NCBI GenBank assembly: GCA_049969715.1
Contig: JBMFOH010000001.1
Span: 62,001-126,000, forward strand
Length of the DNA stretch: 64,000 nucleotides
Direction: 5' to 3'
From: JBMFOH01 sp049969715 [NCBI: bacterium]
Lineage (GTDB): Bacteria; DUMJ01
Under the pieces are notes generated by a model that was not told the origin of the DNA, searched no databases, and was given only the letters and a program-made list of their open reading frames with translations. Of the stretch, positions 52,173-60,812 are shown in pieces (position 1 is the first letter of the stretch; each line of letters starts with the position of its first letter). Position numbers and translations under genes: made by a program.

Positions 52173-53870
52173 TTTTTTACTTTTTATCCTTCTTATCAGA
52201 TCGATCTCAGATATCATAAATGAATCTGTTCTATATTCTGATTCTTTACTCTCTTCATACCTTGTAGCCCAGGCAGGCATAGGAAACCTTATAAGAACCG
52301 TTTGGGGTAGATTCGGCTGATAAACAAGCATCTGTCCAGGTATTAGATATTGAACCCTTCTTTTATTTAATGGACCTAGATAATCATATTCACTGTGCTC
52401 CGCCTCACTAGCATCCATATTGCCGCACACTCTTATAGATGCGTTTGATACAACCCTATGAGATACTTCACTAGCAGTTTGCTGTGCTCCTACCAGTATT
52501 ATCCCTAAACTTCTTCCTCTTTCAGCTATATCGAGGACGGTATCTGCGATGGGACTTTCTCCTGTTTGAGGAGCATATTTATTGAGTTCGTCAAGAACTA
52601 TAAATACCAAGGGCCAAGGTGTTCCAGATTCCTCCTTCTTTTCTACTATAGATTTAAGGACTGCGCCTACAGTAAAATATTGAGCCCTTGGTGTAAGTCT
52701 GTGAATATCTATCACATTTACCTGGGCTTCCTCCCAATCTATTCTATAATCTGTTTCCTCAAAGGGTAAAGACTCAGGCAGTATCAGTGAGCCTATATCG
52801 TGTTCAGCCCTATACAACCTTCTTATAAATGCATCTCGAGTGGATTGAGCAACCCTTCCAAGAATATCATCTATATTGTCTTCTAATGTCTTTACCATAC
52901 TTTCAATAGACTGAAATCCAAACTCTCCACTCATCTCTTTATTAAGCCAGTTAGTAGCCAATTTTATTGCCAAATACAGCTGACTTGTATCAGAGAGATC
53001 TTTAGGAGAGAATAGATACCAGAATAAGTCTTGAGTTGCAATATCTTTTATAGTCCAGGCAAAAGGCTTTACTCCATCCATTCTACTTTCAGTATTTGGT
53101 AGGACCTCTTCATACTGCCCTCTCCTTGGCCTGGGAGGAGCATAGAATCTTACACTTCCAAATGGTTTTGGCTCAAGTCCCATAATTTCATATATCTTTT
53201 TCTCCTGGTCACTTAACATTACATTTGGTTTATCCAAGAATAAGAGGTCTTCTCCCTTTACGTTGAATATTACTGCATGAGTATTCCTAAGTCCTGCTGC
53301 CGGATAGGCACTTAGAACCTCTTTAAGTTTTGAAAAGAATGAGTAGAGTAAAAATGTGGCATAAGAGGTCTTAGTTGCTACACCACTCTTACCGCTTATA
53401 TTTATATGGGCACCTTTCATCCCAAGGAGAAAGTCTAGGTCTATGTATGCAGGGGCATTGTTAGAAAGTACTCCACAAGGTATCCTTCTTTTACCCATCG
53501 TATCATAATAAAGGGCAAACTCTGTGTCTTGAGCAGTAGCCAATCTTACCTCTTTCCCAGGCTTTGGAGGGACCTTTGGACTGCTTCCATCATCTGCCAA
53601 TGTCCTAGTAGCTACTACGTGACAGTAATATGTAAGGTTGGCATCAAAGAGTCCTTGAGAATGAAATCTTGCCTGTTCATTAGTCTCTATCCCTTCTAAT
53701 TTATGAATTACCTGATCTACAATTCCATATATCGTTACATTCCCAAACCTAGGATACTCACATGAGGTTACTACAATATCATCGACTTGAACAGCGTAAT
53801 CTGAATTTACCTCTATATAAAATTCAAATGGGGTTGCATCCTTAGTTCCTAATACTATTCCTATTGCCAT
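52158..53870 (-). CDS. herA: HerA-type hexameric DNA translocase/helicase
   Basis: 570 residues. A beta-barrel N-terminus (HAS-barrel-like, about 1-110) is followed by a RecA-type motor: Walker A ISGKSGVATKTSYA (about residues 157-170), Walker B VFIVLDELNKYAP (about 417-429), a sensor GAQQTASEVSHRVVSNA, and a C-terminal IPGQMLVYQP strand. HerA is a bidirectional pump that works with NurA in DNA end resection. GGAGG six bases before the ATG lies inside the nurA 3' end, and the genes overlap by ten bases. Last gene of the nfeD-floA operon. Confidence 0.88.
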   Translation of the reverse strand: MAIGIVLGTKDATPFEFYIEVNSDYAVQVDDIVVTSCEYPRFGNVTIYGIVDQVIHKLEGIETNEQARFHSQGLFDANLTYYCHVVATRTLADDGSSPKVPPKPGKEVRLATAQDTEFALYYDTMGKRRIPCGVLSNNAPAYIDLDFLLGMKGAHINISGKSGVATKTSYATFLLYSFFSKLKEVLSAYPAAGLRNTHAVIFNVKGEDLLFLDKPNVMLSDQEKKIYEIMGLEPKPFGSVRFYAPPRPRRGQYEEVLPNTESRMDGVKPFAWTIKDIATQDLFWYLFSPKDLSDTSQLYLAIKLATNWLNKEMSGEFGFQSIESMVKTLEDNIDDILGRVAQSTRDAFIRRLYRAEHDIGSLILPESLPFEETDYRIDWEEAQVNVIDIHRLTPRAQYFTVGAVLKSIVEKKEESGTPWPLVFIVLDELNKYAPQTGESPIADTVLDIAERGRSLGIILVGAQQTASEVSHRVVSNASIRVCGNMDASEAEHSEYDYLGPLNKRRVQYLIPGQMLVYQPNLPQTVLIRFPMPAWATRYEESKESEYRTDSFMISEIDLIRRIKSKKGDSL

Positions 53871-54859
53871 CTTTGACCTCCTTTGTGGGCTTCTGCTATA
53901 AGTCTTCTCAATGTTACCCTTATATGATCTAGAGGATGAAACATTGCCCTAAGTCTTCTCTCTAGACTTTCTAAGGGTGCTAGATTCTCTGGAGCCCTGC
54001 TACTTAAAGTGTTGCTACTAGCCAAGGTTGGTAAGAGGTACCCTGAGAATTGCGCTAAGTCTATTACCTCTTCTAATGTTAAATTTGAGGGGGCTTCCAA
54101 TCTTACCAGTCCTAAAAATTGGTGTTCAAAATACTGAGGGTCTTTTAGTCTTAGATACCAAGAATATTTTAATGGCAGGTCCTCTGATGTTTCTATAAGA
54201 AATACAGGTGTCCTCTCTCCTCTCCTTAATGAGACTAGTGTCTCCCAACATCTACCTGTAAGATAGTATCTACGGGTACTTTTTACAAAACCTAAAGTGA
54301 CCCCTGTTTTAGAAAACGGCACCTGTAATGGTCCATCAGCAATTACAGTATAACCCATCATAGATAGTTTTAGTGCTGTTTCCTTTTCTCTTTCTCTCAT
54401 CTTTTGAAGAAACATTCTGTATATACCCTCGTCCCCTGTTTCTACTGCATTTACTGGTTCATATCTTGCCTTCCCCAAAAGAAGGGGACTATTTACTGTT
54501 ATCCCTGGAGGGAATACTATTATACATTCTGCCTGGTTTCTCTCCATCACCTTACCCTTACTTAGATCAAATGCCCCAACTACGAACTCTCCAAGCAGTG
54601 CAGACCTACCTGAGTTACCAATCATAAGATGGGTATCTGTTCTACGAACCCCGTCTACCAAGGCTACCTTATCTATTACTACTTTTCTATCTATCTTTAT
54701 AGGTCGCCAGTTTTTCCCCTCTAGTTCTACGTCTTGATTTACCCTTACCGGTAGGGTCTCATTATTCAGGTCTACTGGGTCATCTAAGGTATCATTCCAC
54801 CAGGTTTGAGATATCTCGAACCTTTTTATAAACTCAATTGCCGAACTATCTAATTTCAT
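53861..54859 (-). CDS. nurA: NurA-type 5'-3' nuclease
   Basis: 332 residues. NurA features: the first metal aspartate in VALVDGVRRTD (about residues 66-76), MGYTVIADGPL with the second (about 166-176), and GFVKSTRRYYL with the conserved lysine. The C-terminus contains the EVIDLAQFSGYLLPTLASSN helix and AHKGG tail. It would chew DNA ends under HerA control in repair or recombination. It starts by ATGA overlap with a 44-codon ORF and overlaps herA. Confidence 0.82.
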   Translation of the reverse strand: MKLDSSAIEFIKRFEISQTWWNDTLDDPVDLNNETLPVRVNQDVELEGKNWRPIKIDRKVVIDKVALVDGVRRTDTHLMIGNSGRSALLGEFVVGAFDLSKGKVMERNQAECIIVFPPGITVNSPLLLGKARYEPVNAVETGDEGIYRMFLQKMREREKETALKLSMMGYTVIADGPLQVPFSKTGVTLGFVKSTRRYYLTGRCWETLVSLRRGERTPVFLIETSEDLPLKYSWYLRLKDPQYFEHQFLGLVRLEAPSNLTLEEVIDLAQFSGYLLPTLASSNTLSSRAPENLAPLESLERRLRAMFHPLDHIRVTLRRLIAEAHKGGQRWQ

Positions 54860-54990
54860 ATTATCTTTTTTCTTATAGAGATTGGTAATGATAGGAGTTC
54901 GGAAAGGATAAACCCCTTTATGATGTCACTTTGAGTATAGAGAGGTTGTAATTCTTTTTCTTCCATAGGCTTTTTAATCTCTTCGTTCAC
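54856..54990 (-). CDS. 44-codon ORF linking floA and nurA
   Basis: It starts at GTG overlapping the floA stop (GTGA) and ends at TGA overlapping the nurA start (ATGA), filling the space exactly. The first 20 residues are acidic and polar ([14 protein letters not shown]); the second half is amphipathic ([16 protein letters not shown]) and it ends in a basic KK. No signal peptide or long membrane helix. I recognise no family. Two exact stop/start couplings in frame make chance unlikely. The GTG has GAGGG about seven bases upstream within floA. Confidence 0.7.
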   Translation of the reverse strand: MNEEIKKPMEEKELQPLYTQSDIIKGFILSELLSLPISIRKKII

Positions 54991-55973
54991 TTTTGCTCAC
55001 CCTCTTGTGGAGGAACCATCTTAGAGAATGATTCCCTCATAGATGTATCAGATTGAATATTCTTTAGATTATAATAGTCAAAAACTCCAAGCTTTCCCTC
55101 TTTAAATGCCTGGGCAATAGCTCTTGGAATTTCTGCTTCTGCCTCTACCACTTTTGCTCTCATTTCCTGTGTATATGCCTTCATCTCTTGTTCTTGAGCT
55201 ACAGCCATAGCTCTCCTCTGTTCTGCTCTTGCCTGGGCTATTCTTTTATCAGCCTCTGCCTGGTCTATCTGAAGTCTCGCCCCTATATTGGCACCTACAT
55301 CTACATCTGCTATATCTATAGAGAGTATCTCAAATGCAGTGCCTGCATCTAGCCCTTTGGCGAGTACTGTTCTAGATATACTATCAGGATTTTCCAGAAC
55401 CTCCTTATGAGATGCTGCTGACCCTATAGTGGTAACTATCCCTTCTCCTACCCTTGCAATTATCGTTGCCTCTCCTGCTCCTCCTACTAGTCTATCTATA
55501 TTTGCCCTTACTGTGACCCTTGCCTTTGCTTTAAGTTCTATCCCGTCTTTGGCAACCGCTGCTACTACAGGGGTCTCTATAACCTTAGGATTTACGCTCA
55601 TCTGAACTGCTTCTAAAACGTCTCTTCCTGCTAGGTCTATAGCTGCTGCCCTGGTAAAATTTAATGGGATTCCTGCTCTTTCTGCGGCAATGATGGCATC
55701 AACAACCTTGTCTACATTTCCTCCTGCCAGATAGTGGGCTTCCAATTGATTTATATTCAAATCTAGTCCTGCCTTTATAGCCTTTATAAGGGGAAGTACT
55801 ATCTTATGAGGAGGTACCCTTCTCAATCTCATTCCTATAAGGGTTACTATGTTCACCCTTACTGATGCAGCCATAGCAGATATCCAAAGCCCAAGTGGGA
55901 CAAACTGGAAAAATAAAATTACAGCAATAATAATGACTATTATTGGCAACCAATAAACAAAACCGACCTCCAT
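54987..55973 (-). CDS. floA: Flotillin-like membrane scaffold protein FloA
   Basis: 328 residues. A hydrophobic N-terminus (about 5-38, one or two segments) anchors an SPFH domain: [21 protein letters not shown] start, [34 protein letters not shown] (quoted in part), [17 protein letters not shown] coiled-coil, alanine/glutamate-rich region follows ([22 protein letters not shown], partly quoted). FloA organises functional membrane microdomains. It follows nfeD by ten bases, the conserved yqeZ-yqfA arrangement, and leads into nurA-herA. Confidence 0.94.
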   Translation of the reverse strand: MEVGFVYWLPIIVIIIAVILFFQFVPLGLWISAMAASVRVNIVTLIGMRLRRVPPHKIVLPLIKAIKAGLDLNINQLEAHYLAGGNVDKVVDAIIAAERAGIPLNFTRAAAIDLAGRDVLEAVQMSVNPKVIETPVVAAVAKDGIELKAKARVTVRANIDRLVGGAGEATIIARVGEGIVTTIGSAASHKEVLENPDSISRTVLAKGLDAGTAFEILSIDIADVDVGANIGARLQIDQAEADKRIAQARAEQRRAMAVAQEQEMKAYTQEMRAKVVEAEAEIPRAIAQAFKEGKLGVFDYYNLKNIQSDTSMRESFSKMVPPQEGEQK

Positions 55974-55983
55974 ATTGCACCTC

Positions 55984-57261
55984 CTAAATCTTTCTCACGA
56001 ATATTTTATTACCTACTACCTTTGTAACTATTACCCTAGTACCAGAAGATATATATTCGCCTTCCGTAAGACAGTCATACCTTTCCCCTCCTATTTCTAC
56101 TATTCCAGTAGGCCTCAACAGGGTAACTGCTGTACCTTCTTTTCCTATAAGTCTTTCCTGCTGAACTACTACGGTAGTGAATCCTCCCTCTGATCTCTCA
56201 GACTCTTTTAAAGCAACACGTTTCCAGATAAAGCTTTCAGGTAGGTAACGTATAAATAGAATCACTATAGCTACAATGAGTACAGTTGCCATAGTAAGAG
56301 ACCTTACAGCGTTTATTCCTCCTCCCAATACTAGGTAGAGGCTAATAAATATAGATACTATCCCTGTTATCCCAGTAATACCAAACCCTGGGGTATGAAG
56401 TTCTATAAGAAGGAGTATTATACCTCCTATTATCAAGATAATTGCTTCTATTCCTGCTAGACCTGCAAGATAATTACCAACAAAGGTAATCACTATAAGT
56501 GTAATACCTAGTATTCCAGGTATTCCAAATCCAGGTATCTGAAATTCTATGAGGAGTAAGAGTATACCTCCAAGAAGGAAGAGAAAACTATAAGTACTAT
56601 CTGAAGTGATCTGGGATAACCTCTCTGACCAGTTCATATTTTCATCTATCACTCTAGGATTTGATAGGTTTAGCTTCTTCCAGAGTTCTTCATAATTATT
56701 TGCTATAAAGTCTCCATAGCCAAGCTCTTTTGCCTGTTTAGATGTAATAGTAAGAAGCTTCCCTGGTGGCTTTATGTTCTTTAAAGAAATACTTTGGTCT
56801 ACCATTGCCCCTGCTATCTCTGGATTCCTTCCTCTCTTTTCTGCAGTGGCTTCAAATTCAGCCCTTAATGCAGATACAGTCTTTTCTTCTAAAGGACGTG
56901 GCTCGGCTGCACCCATAGAGCCACTTTCAGTGAACGCAATCTTATTACATGCCAATGCTATGAGCGCACCAGCAGACCATGCTCTGTTCTTTATAAATGC
57001 TACTGTAGGAATAGAACCTTCCAAAAGGATATCCCTAATCTTTACAGCAGAGGCCACTAAGCCTCCGAATGTATCTATCTCTACTATAACATAACTGGCA
57101 TCATCTCTAGCAGCATCACTTAGTCCTCTCCTAACAAGGGTAAAGATCCCTTCATTAATCATCCCTGAGATATGGATGATGTAAACAGTATTCGCTCTAC
57201 TATAGCTAGGAAAGATCAATACGATTATTAGGACCAAGAGAGAAAACAAGACCCTTTTCAC
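55984..57261 (-). CDS. nfeD: NfeD family membrane-bound serine protease-like protein, long form
   Basis: 425 residues. Signal-like N-terminus, then a ClpP/SppA-type domain: [35 protein letters not shown] with the likely catalytic serine (about residue 96), and a lysine in [10 protein letters not shown] or nearby. Four or five hydrophobic helices (about 225-350) and a C-terminal soluble NfeD OB-fold ([20 protein letters not shown]) follow. Long NfeD proteins pair with flotillins. GTG start with GGAGG five bases upstream. First gene of the operon ending in herA. Confidence 0.93.
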   Translation of the reverse strand: MKRVLFSLLVLIIVLIFPSYSRANTVYIIHISGMINEGIFTLVRRGLSDAARDDASYVIVEIDTFGGLVASAVKIRDILLEGSIPTVAFIKNRAWSAGALIALACNKIAFTESGSMGAAEPRPLEEKTVSALRAEFEATAEKRGRNPEIAGAMVDQSISLKNIKPPGKLLTITSKQAKELGYGDFIANNYEELWKKLNLSNPRVIDENMNWSERLSQITSDSTYSFLFLLGGILLLLIEFQIPGFGIPGILGITLIVITFVGNYLAGLAGIEAIILIIGGIILLLIELHTPGFGITGITGIVSIFISLYLVLGGGINAVRSLTMATVLIVAIVILFIRYLPESFIWKRVALKESERSEGGFTTVVVQQERLIGKEGTAVTLLRPTGIVEIGGERYDCLTEGEYISSGTRVIVTKVVGNKIFVRKI

Positions 57262-57273
57262 TATCTCCTCCTG

Positions 57274-57295
57274 GATAGTATTATACCATACTATC
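57274..57295 (-). promoter_or_regulatory. Palindrome-embedded extended -10 promoter of the nfeD-herA operon
   Basis: The minus-strand extended -10 TGGTATAAT (57288-57280) lies within a perfect inverted repeat: arms GATAGTAT and ATACTATC (57274-57281 and 57288-57295) around TATACC. A protein bound to such a palindrome would occlude the promoter. The predicted start is near 57273, 12 bases before the GTG. No -35 is seen. Confidence 0.65.
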
Positions 57296-57344
57296 GAATT
57301 AGTTTGTTTTTGCAGAGATGTTTGATAGATTCCCTAATTGAATT

Positions 57345-57860
57345 CTATTCTAGTTTAAGTGGATCTACAAAAAGGTCAACCCATGGTGACTTGTATGTAA
57401 ACCAAACAAATAAGAATGCAGATGCAATAAATAGTATAAATACAACTATCTTAAACCCCAGAGAGACTCTAGCCTTCTCTACTCCTTTTTCTAATATTGC
57501 GGCGAATATTCCGGATATATATGTTACTATTAAAGCCCATGAGATCTCTCCGGGAGTTGTAGAGAATTTGCCCCAAAGAGCAGGAGCAAGATACCAGACT
57601 AGAAAGATTATCCAAGGTATAAAAATGGTTGCTAATGTTCTAGAATACCAAAAGTTATTACCTCTAAATCTTTTTTTGATAATTCCATACTCTATTATAA
57701 AGACAAAAAAGTAGGCAAAAAACCCCATCTTTAGATGCTGAAAAATGGATTCATTTGTTCCACATATTGGCTTTAGAAATTGTAGTCCGGTAGAGTCATA
57801 GCCAAAATGGAGTAAACTGAATAAAATTAGATAAATTAGTGCCTTTAGATATATATTCAT
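57345..57860 (-). CDS. DUF6512-like integral membrane protein
   Basis: 171 residues, four or five hydrophobic helices. The loop CGTNESIFQHLKMGFF after the first helix (about residues 33-48) matches the NES-x-x-(E/Q)-H-L-K pattern I associate with DUF6512 membrane proteins. Function unknown. It ends 83 bases before nfeD, which has its own promoter, so co-regulation is not required. Confidence 0.7.
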   Translation of the reverse strand: MNIYLKALIYLILFSLLHFGYDSTGLQFLKPICGTNESIFQHLKMGFFAYFFVFIIEYGIIKKRFRGNNFWYSRTLATIFIPWIIFLVWYLAPALWGKFSTTPGEISWALIVTYISGIFAAILEKGVEKARVSLGFKIVVFILFIASAFLFVWFTYKSPWVDLFVDPLKLE

Positions 57861-57912
57861 ATTATCCTCCCTTCCATAAACACAAAGTCTAGATCAATTA
57901 TAACTTGAATCC

Positions 57913-57921
57913 TGGTATAAT
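57913..57921 (+). promoter_or_regulatory. Extended -10 promoter of the YjbQ gene, flanked by direct repeats
   Basis: TGGTATAAT lies 40 bases before ATG 57962. Two copies of TTGAATCC (57905-57912 and 57927-57934), 22 bases apart, flank it and could be activator or repressor sites on one DNA face. Confidence 0.55.
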
Positions 57922-57961
57922 GAAATTTGAATCCAAATAATCTTTGAAGAGGTTGATGTGT

Positions 57962-58351
57962 ATGATTGAATATATTAGTATTAAAAGCTCATATAAACAG
58001 CAATTTATAAATATTACAGGATTGGTTCAGAGCGTTATAGATAGGCTAGGTGTTAGGGAAGGGGTATGTATAGTCTATGTTCCACATACTACTGCCGGTA
58101 TAACGATAAATGAAGATGCGGACCCTGATGTAATAGGAGATATTGGAAGACATCTAGACAGACTAGTTCCAGAAGGTATAGAGTTTAGACATATAGAAGG
58201 GAACTCTCCTGCACATATAAAGAGTTCATTAATAGGGCATTCTGTTACTATCCCCCTAGAGAATGGAAAGCTTCTACTTGGCAGATGGCAAGGAATATTC
58301 TTCTGTGAATTTGATGGTCCGAGGCCTAGACAGGTTATAGTAAAACTATAG
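57962..58351 (+). CDS. YjbQ family protein (UPF0047)
   Basis: About 129 residues. Complete YjbQ signature: VYVPHTTAGITINEDADPDV (about residues 36-55), HIEGNSPAHIKSSLIGHSVTIP (partly quoted) and LGRWQGIFFCEFDGPRPRQV at the C-terminus. Family members show weak thiamin phosphate synthase activity; the true role is unclear. The RBS decides the start: AGAGG is nine bases before ATG 57962; TTG 57944 and ATG 57956 would lie within or too close to it. Monocistronic. Confidence 0.92.
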   Translation: MIEYISIKSSYKQQFINITGLVQSVIDRLGVREGVCIVYVPHTTAGITINEDADPDVIGDIGRHLDRLVPEGIEFRHIEGNSPAHIKSSLIGHSVTIPLENGKLLLGRWQGIFFCEFDGPRPRQVIVKL

Positions 58352-58388
58352 CTCTTTTAGAAAGACTTGTTGCAAATGTTGAGATTCT

Positions 58389-58407
58389 AGTCCTCCTTAT
58401 GAGGACT
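58389..58407 (+). terminator. Possible hairpin terminator after the YjbQ gene
   Basis: AGTCCTC-CTTAT-GAGGACT, a 7-bp stem 38 bases after the YjbQ stop. The T tract (CTTTTTCT) is about 13 bases further on, so it is a weak or non-canonical terminator. The rest of the 122-base gap shows only the RBS of the next gene. Confidence 0.35.
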
Positions 58408-58473
58408 CCTTCGCTCACCTCTTTTTCTGTTGGGCCTTATATGCTATTCTTAGTATAGAAAGGAGACTGAAAG

Positions 58474-59535
58474 ATGAATCATGCTAGAAAGGAAAGAGTT
58501 GAGAATTATCTAAGAGCGATAAATTTTCAACATCCAATATGGATACCTAGCAGGGTTAGTATTATGCCTGCTACTTGGAGAAAGTATCGAGAGGCTTTAG
58601 AAGAAATTGTTCTTAGACATCCTAAGATATTCCCCGATTACAGAAAGGGAAGCGTAGACTTTGATGCAGTGAGTGATCCAGGATACCGTAAGGGAAAATT
58701 TAAAGACAGCTGGGGATGCGTATGGGAAAATATAGAAGAGGGGTTAGAAGGAATAGTTATAGAGTCTCCACTAGATGATTGGGAGAAGTTTGATAGTTAT
58801 ATTCCACCAGACCCTATAGTGCAGGAAGAAAGAGGAGGGGAACTAGACTGGGAAAAGGCTAGAGAAGTATTGAGAGAAAGAAAACTTAGGGGAGAATTAG
58901 CTACAGGTGGACTACGTCACGGATTTATGTATATGAGACTTTACTACCTTAGAGGTTTTGAGAATCTTATGATAGATATAGCAACAGAAGACCCAAGATT
59001 AGAGAGACTGATAGATATGGTTCTTGAATATAATATAAAGCTTATAAAGAAATGGATCGATGTAGGGGCAGAATTCCTATACTTTGGAGACGATTTAGGA
59101 AATCAAGATAGGCTCCCGATAAGTCCTGAGAAATGGAGAAGATATCTAAAGCCATGTTATAAAGAAATGTTTGGTTTATGTAGAGAAAACAATGTCTATG
59201 TTTATTTCCATACCGATGGTCATATCCTAGAGATTGTAGATGACTTGATAGAATGTGGAATAAATGTATTGAACCCACAGGTAAGAGCGAATACGATAGA
59301 TGGGCTAGTAAAGACAGCAAAAGGTAAGGTGTGTATAGATTTAGACCTAGATAGACAGTTATTTCCATTTGCCACACCTAAAGAGATAAGAGAACATATA
59401 GAAGAGGCAGTGAGAAGATTAAACAGCCCGAATGGTGGTTTGATTCTTATGGCTGAATGTGAGCCAGATGTTCCTCTTGAGAATATAGATGCTATATGTA
59501 GTGTATTAGAAGATGTCGGAGGGCCATCGGTATAG
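58474..59535 (+). CDS. Uroporphyrinogen decarboxylase-like (methyltransferase) protein
   Basis: 353 residues, UroD fold of the corrinoid-dependent methyltransferase type rather than a haem enzyme. It begins NHARKERVENYLRAINFQHP and includes GGLRHGFMYMRLYYLRGFENLMID (partly quoted), FLYFGDDLGNQ (about 203-213), VYFHTDGHILEIVDDLIECGINVLNP (partly quoted), and the CIDLDLDRQLFPF and LMAECEPDVP strands. The HTDG and the CE pair resemble zinc sites in MtaA/MtbA-like enzymes. Substrate unknown. It converges on the cobalamin salvage genes with a 30-base overlap, a suggestive but not decisive link. Confidence 0.85.
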   Translation: MNHARKERVENYLRAINFQHPIWIPSRVSIMPATWRKYREALEEIVLRHPKIFPDYRKGSVDFDAVSDPGYRKGKFKDSWGCVWENIEEGLEGIVIESPLDDWEKFDSYIPPDPIVQEERGGELDWEKAREVLRERKLRGELATGGLRHGFMYMRLYYLRGFENLMIDIATEDPRLERLIDMVLEYNIKLIKKWIDVGAEFLYFGDDLGNQDRLPISPEKWRRYLKPCYKEMFGLCRENNVYVYFHTDGHILEIVDDLIECGINVLNPQVRANTIDGLVKTAKGKVCIDLDLDRQLFPFATPKEIREHIEEAVRRLNSPNGGLILMAECEPDVPLENIDAICSVLEDVGGPSV

Positions 59536-60105
59536 GGTTATCTTGTATCTTTTCTCTCTTTCTATAACTACTATAGTATTATGGGAGATGTCAAGGTTCC
59601 AGTATGTATTACCAGTAGAGCCTATTAGGTCAAATATAAGTGCTTTTATAGGTCCTGCATGTGTGACTACTAAGATATCCTGAGATTTATTACTCTGAAA
59701 CATCTCCTCTATTGCAGCTCTTACTCTATTGGCAAGTTCTTTTAGGGTCTCTCCATTGGGAGGAGACACTGTCCAGGGGTCTTTTTGCCACATCTTGAAT
59801 AGTTTTGAATCCTCTTCCATCTCAAAGATAGATTTTCCTGTCCAGTTACCAAAGTCCATTTCTCTAAGAGATTCTTTGTATGTGATGTTTTGGAGATCTA
59901 ACTCTTTTGCTATAATCTCTGCCGTCTCCTTTGCCCTAGTTAGGTCACTTGAATATATAATAGAGACCCTCTTACCTTTAAATGCAGAAGCTAAAACCTT
60001 GGCTTCTTTTCTTCCCAGTTCATTTAGAGGTATATCTTTTTGCCCCTGATATAATCCGTTTTTATTCCAATCTGTTTCTCCATGCCTTACAAGGTATATC
60101 TTCAT
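59506..60105 (-). CDS. cobC: Histidine phosphatase, probably alpha-ribazole phosphatase
   Basis: 199 residues. The phosphohistidine motif is LVRHGETDWNKNGLYQGQKD at the N-terminus, with IYSSDLTRAKETAEI, the acid glutamate in SLREMDFGNW and second histidine in VVTHAGPIKAL. Phosphoglycerate-mutase-like phosphatases of this kind dephosphorylate alpha-ribazole phosphate or adenosylcobalamin phosphate in B12 assembly. The choice of cobC rests mainly on its place after cobS (four-base overlap). It is last in the operon and overlaps the UroD-like gene on the other strand. Confidence 0.85.
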   Translation of the reverse strand: MKIYLVRHGETDWNKNGLYQGQKDIPLNELGRKEAKVLASAFKGKRVSIIYSSDLTRAKETAEIIAKELDLQNITYKESLREMDFGNWTGKSIFEMEEDSKLFKMWQKDPWTVSPPNGETLKELANRVRAAIEEMFQSNKSQDILVVTHAGPIKALIFDLIGSTGNTYWNLDISHNTIVVIEREKRYKITLYRWPSDIF

Positions 60106-60812
60106 AATATCAACAGGGTAATTAATTCAGTTATTTCACATATAGCACCATACATATCCCCTGTAAGTCCTCCTATCCTTCTAGTAAGATATAATCCTAT
60201 TAGATATCCTATAATAATTACAGCAAAAAATGCAAGTAATCCCTTCTCCCCTCCTGTTAAAAGACCCAGTACTAGAGTAATAGCTCCAGAAAAGATGATA
60301 TCTCGTTGGGTTAATACGTTAGAGAATATACTCCCCTTTCCCTCCTTCCTTCCGTATGGGAAGAGATAGATGGAAAGAGTTATTAGAAACCTTCCATATA
60401 TAGGAGCCACTATAACTCGTGTATAAGCGTTATATCCCTCTCCCAAGGAGAGAAACTTAAGTGTTAGCAGAAAGAATATTGCTAGTGCACCCATTGTGCC
60501 TATCCTACTATCCCTCATAACCTCTAAGATACTTTCTCTGTCCTTTCTGCTAAGAATACCATCAAAGGTATCTGCTAGTCCATCTATATGGATACCACCA
60601 GTTATACCCTCCCAAGCTAGGATAGTAAGCATTATAGATATCCAGTACCCAGTAATTCTAGAAAAGAAGAATAAGAAAAGGGATAGGCTAAGACCTAGAA
60701 AAAATCCAACTAAGGGGAAAACTCTTGGGCTTTTTGCTAAAGCCCTCTCGTCTGTGCTTCTATTTATAGGCACAATTGTGAGAAATTTTAGAGCCTCGAG
60801 AAACTCATTCAC
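60102..60812 (-). CDS. cobS: Adenosylcobinamide-GDP ribazoletransferase
   Basis: About 236 residues with some six hydrophobic helices. Joins GDP-cobinamide with alpha-ribazole in the membrane. Signatures: FLEALKFLTIVPI, GGIHIDGLADTFDGILS with acidic metal motif (about residues 73-89), RDSRIGTMGALAI, and RRIGGLTGDMYGAICEITEL near the end. I start at GTG 60812, which gives (M)NEFLEALKF and overlaps the cobT stop; the frame is open further upstream to 60860 but that part lies inside cobT. Confidence 0.93.
   Translation of the reverse strand: MNEFLEALKFLTIVPINRSTDERALAKSPRVFPLVGFFLGLSLSLFLFFFSRITGYWISIMLTILAWEGITGGIHIDGLADTFDGILSRKDRESILEVMRDSRIGTMGALAIFFLLTLKFLSLGEGYNAYTRVIVAPIYGRFLITLSIYLFPYGRKEGKGSIFSNVLTQRDIIFSGAITLVLGLLTGGEKGLLAFFAVIIIGYLIGLYLTRRIGGLTGDMYGAICEITELITLLIL

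Noticed and set aside
52158-53870. HerA as part of a known anti-phage pair (with Sir2 or DUF4297)
   Set aside because: The partner gene is NurA-like, not Sir2 or DUF4297, so a known defence type is not supported; the DNA-end role is kept.
57304-57714. 136-codon plus-strand ORF opposite the DUF6512-like gene
   Set aside because: Its product lacks hydrophobic or domain patterns, whereas the minus strand encodes clear membrane helices with a family motif.
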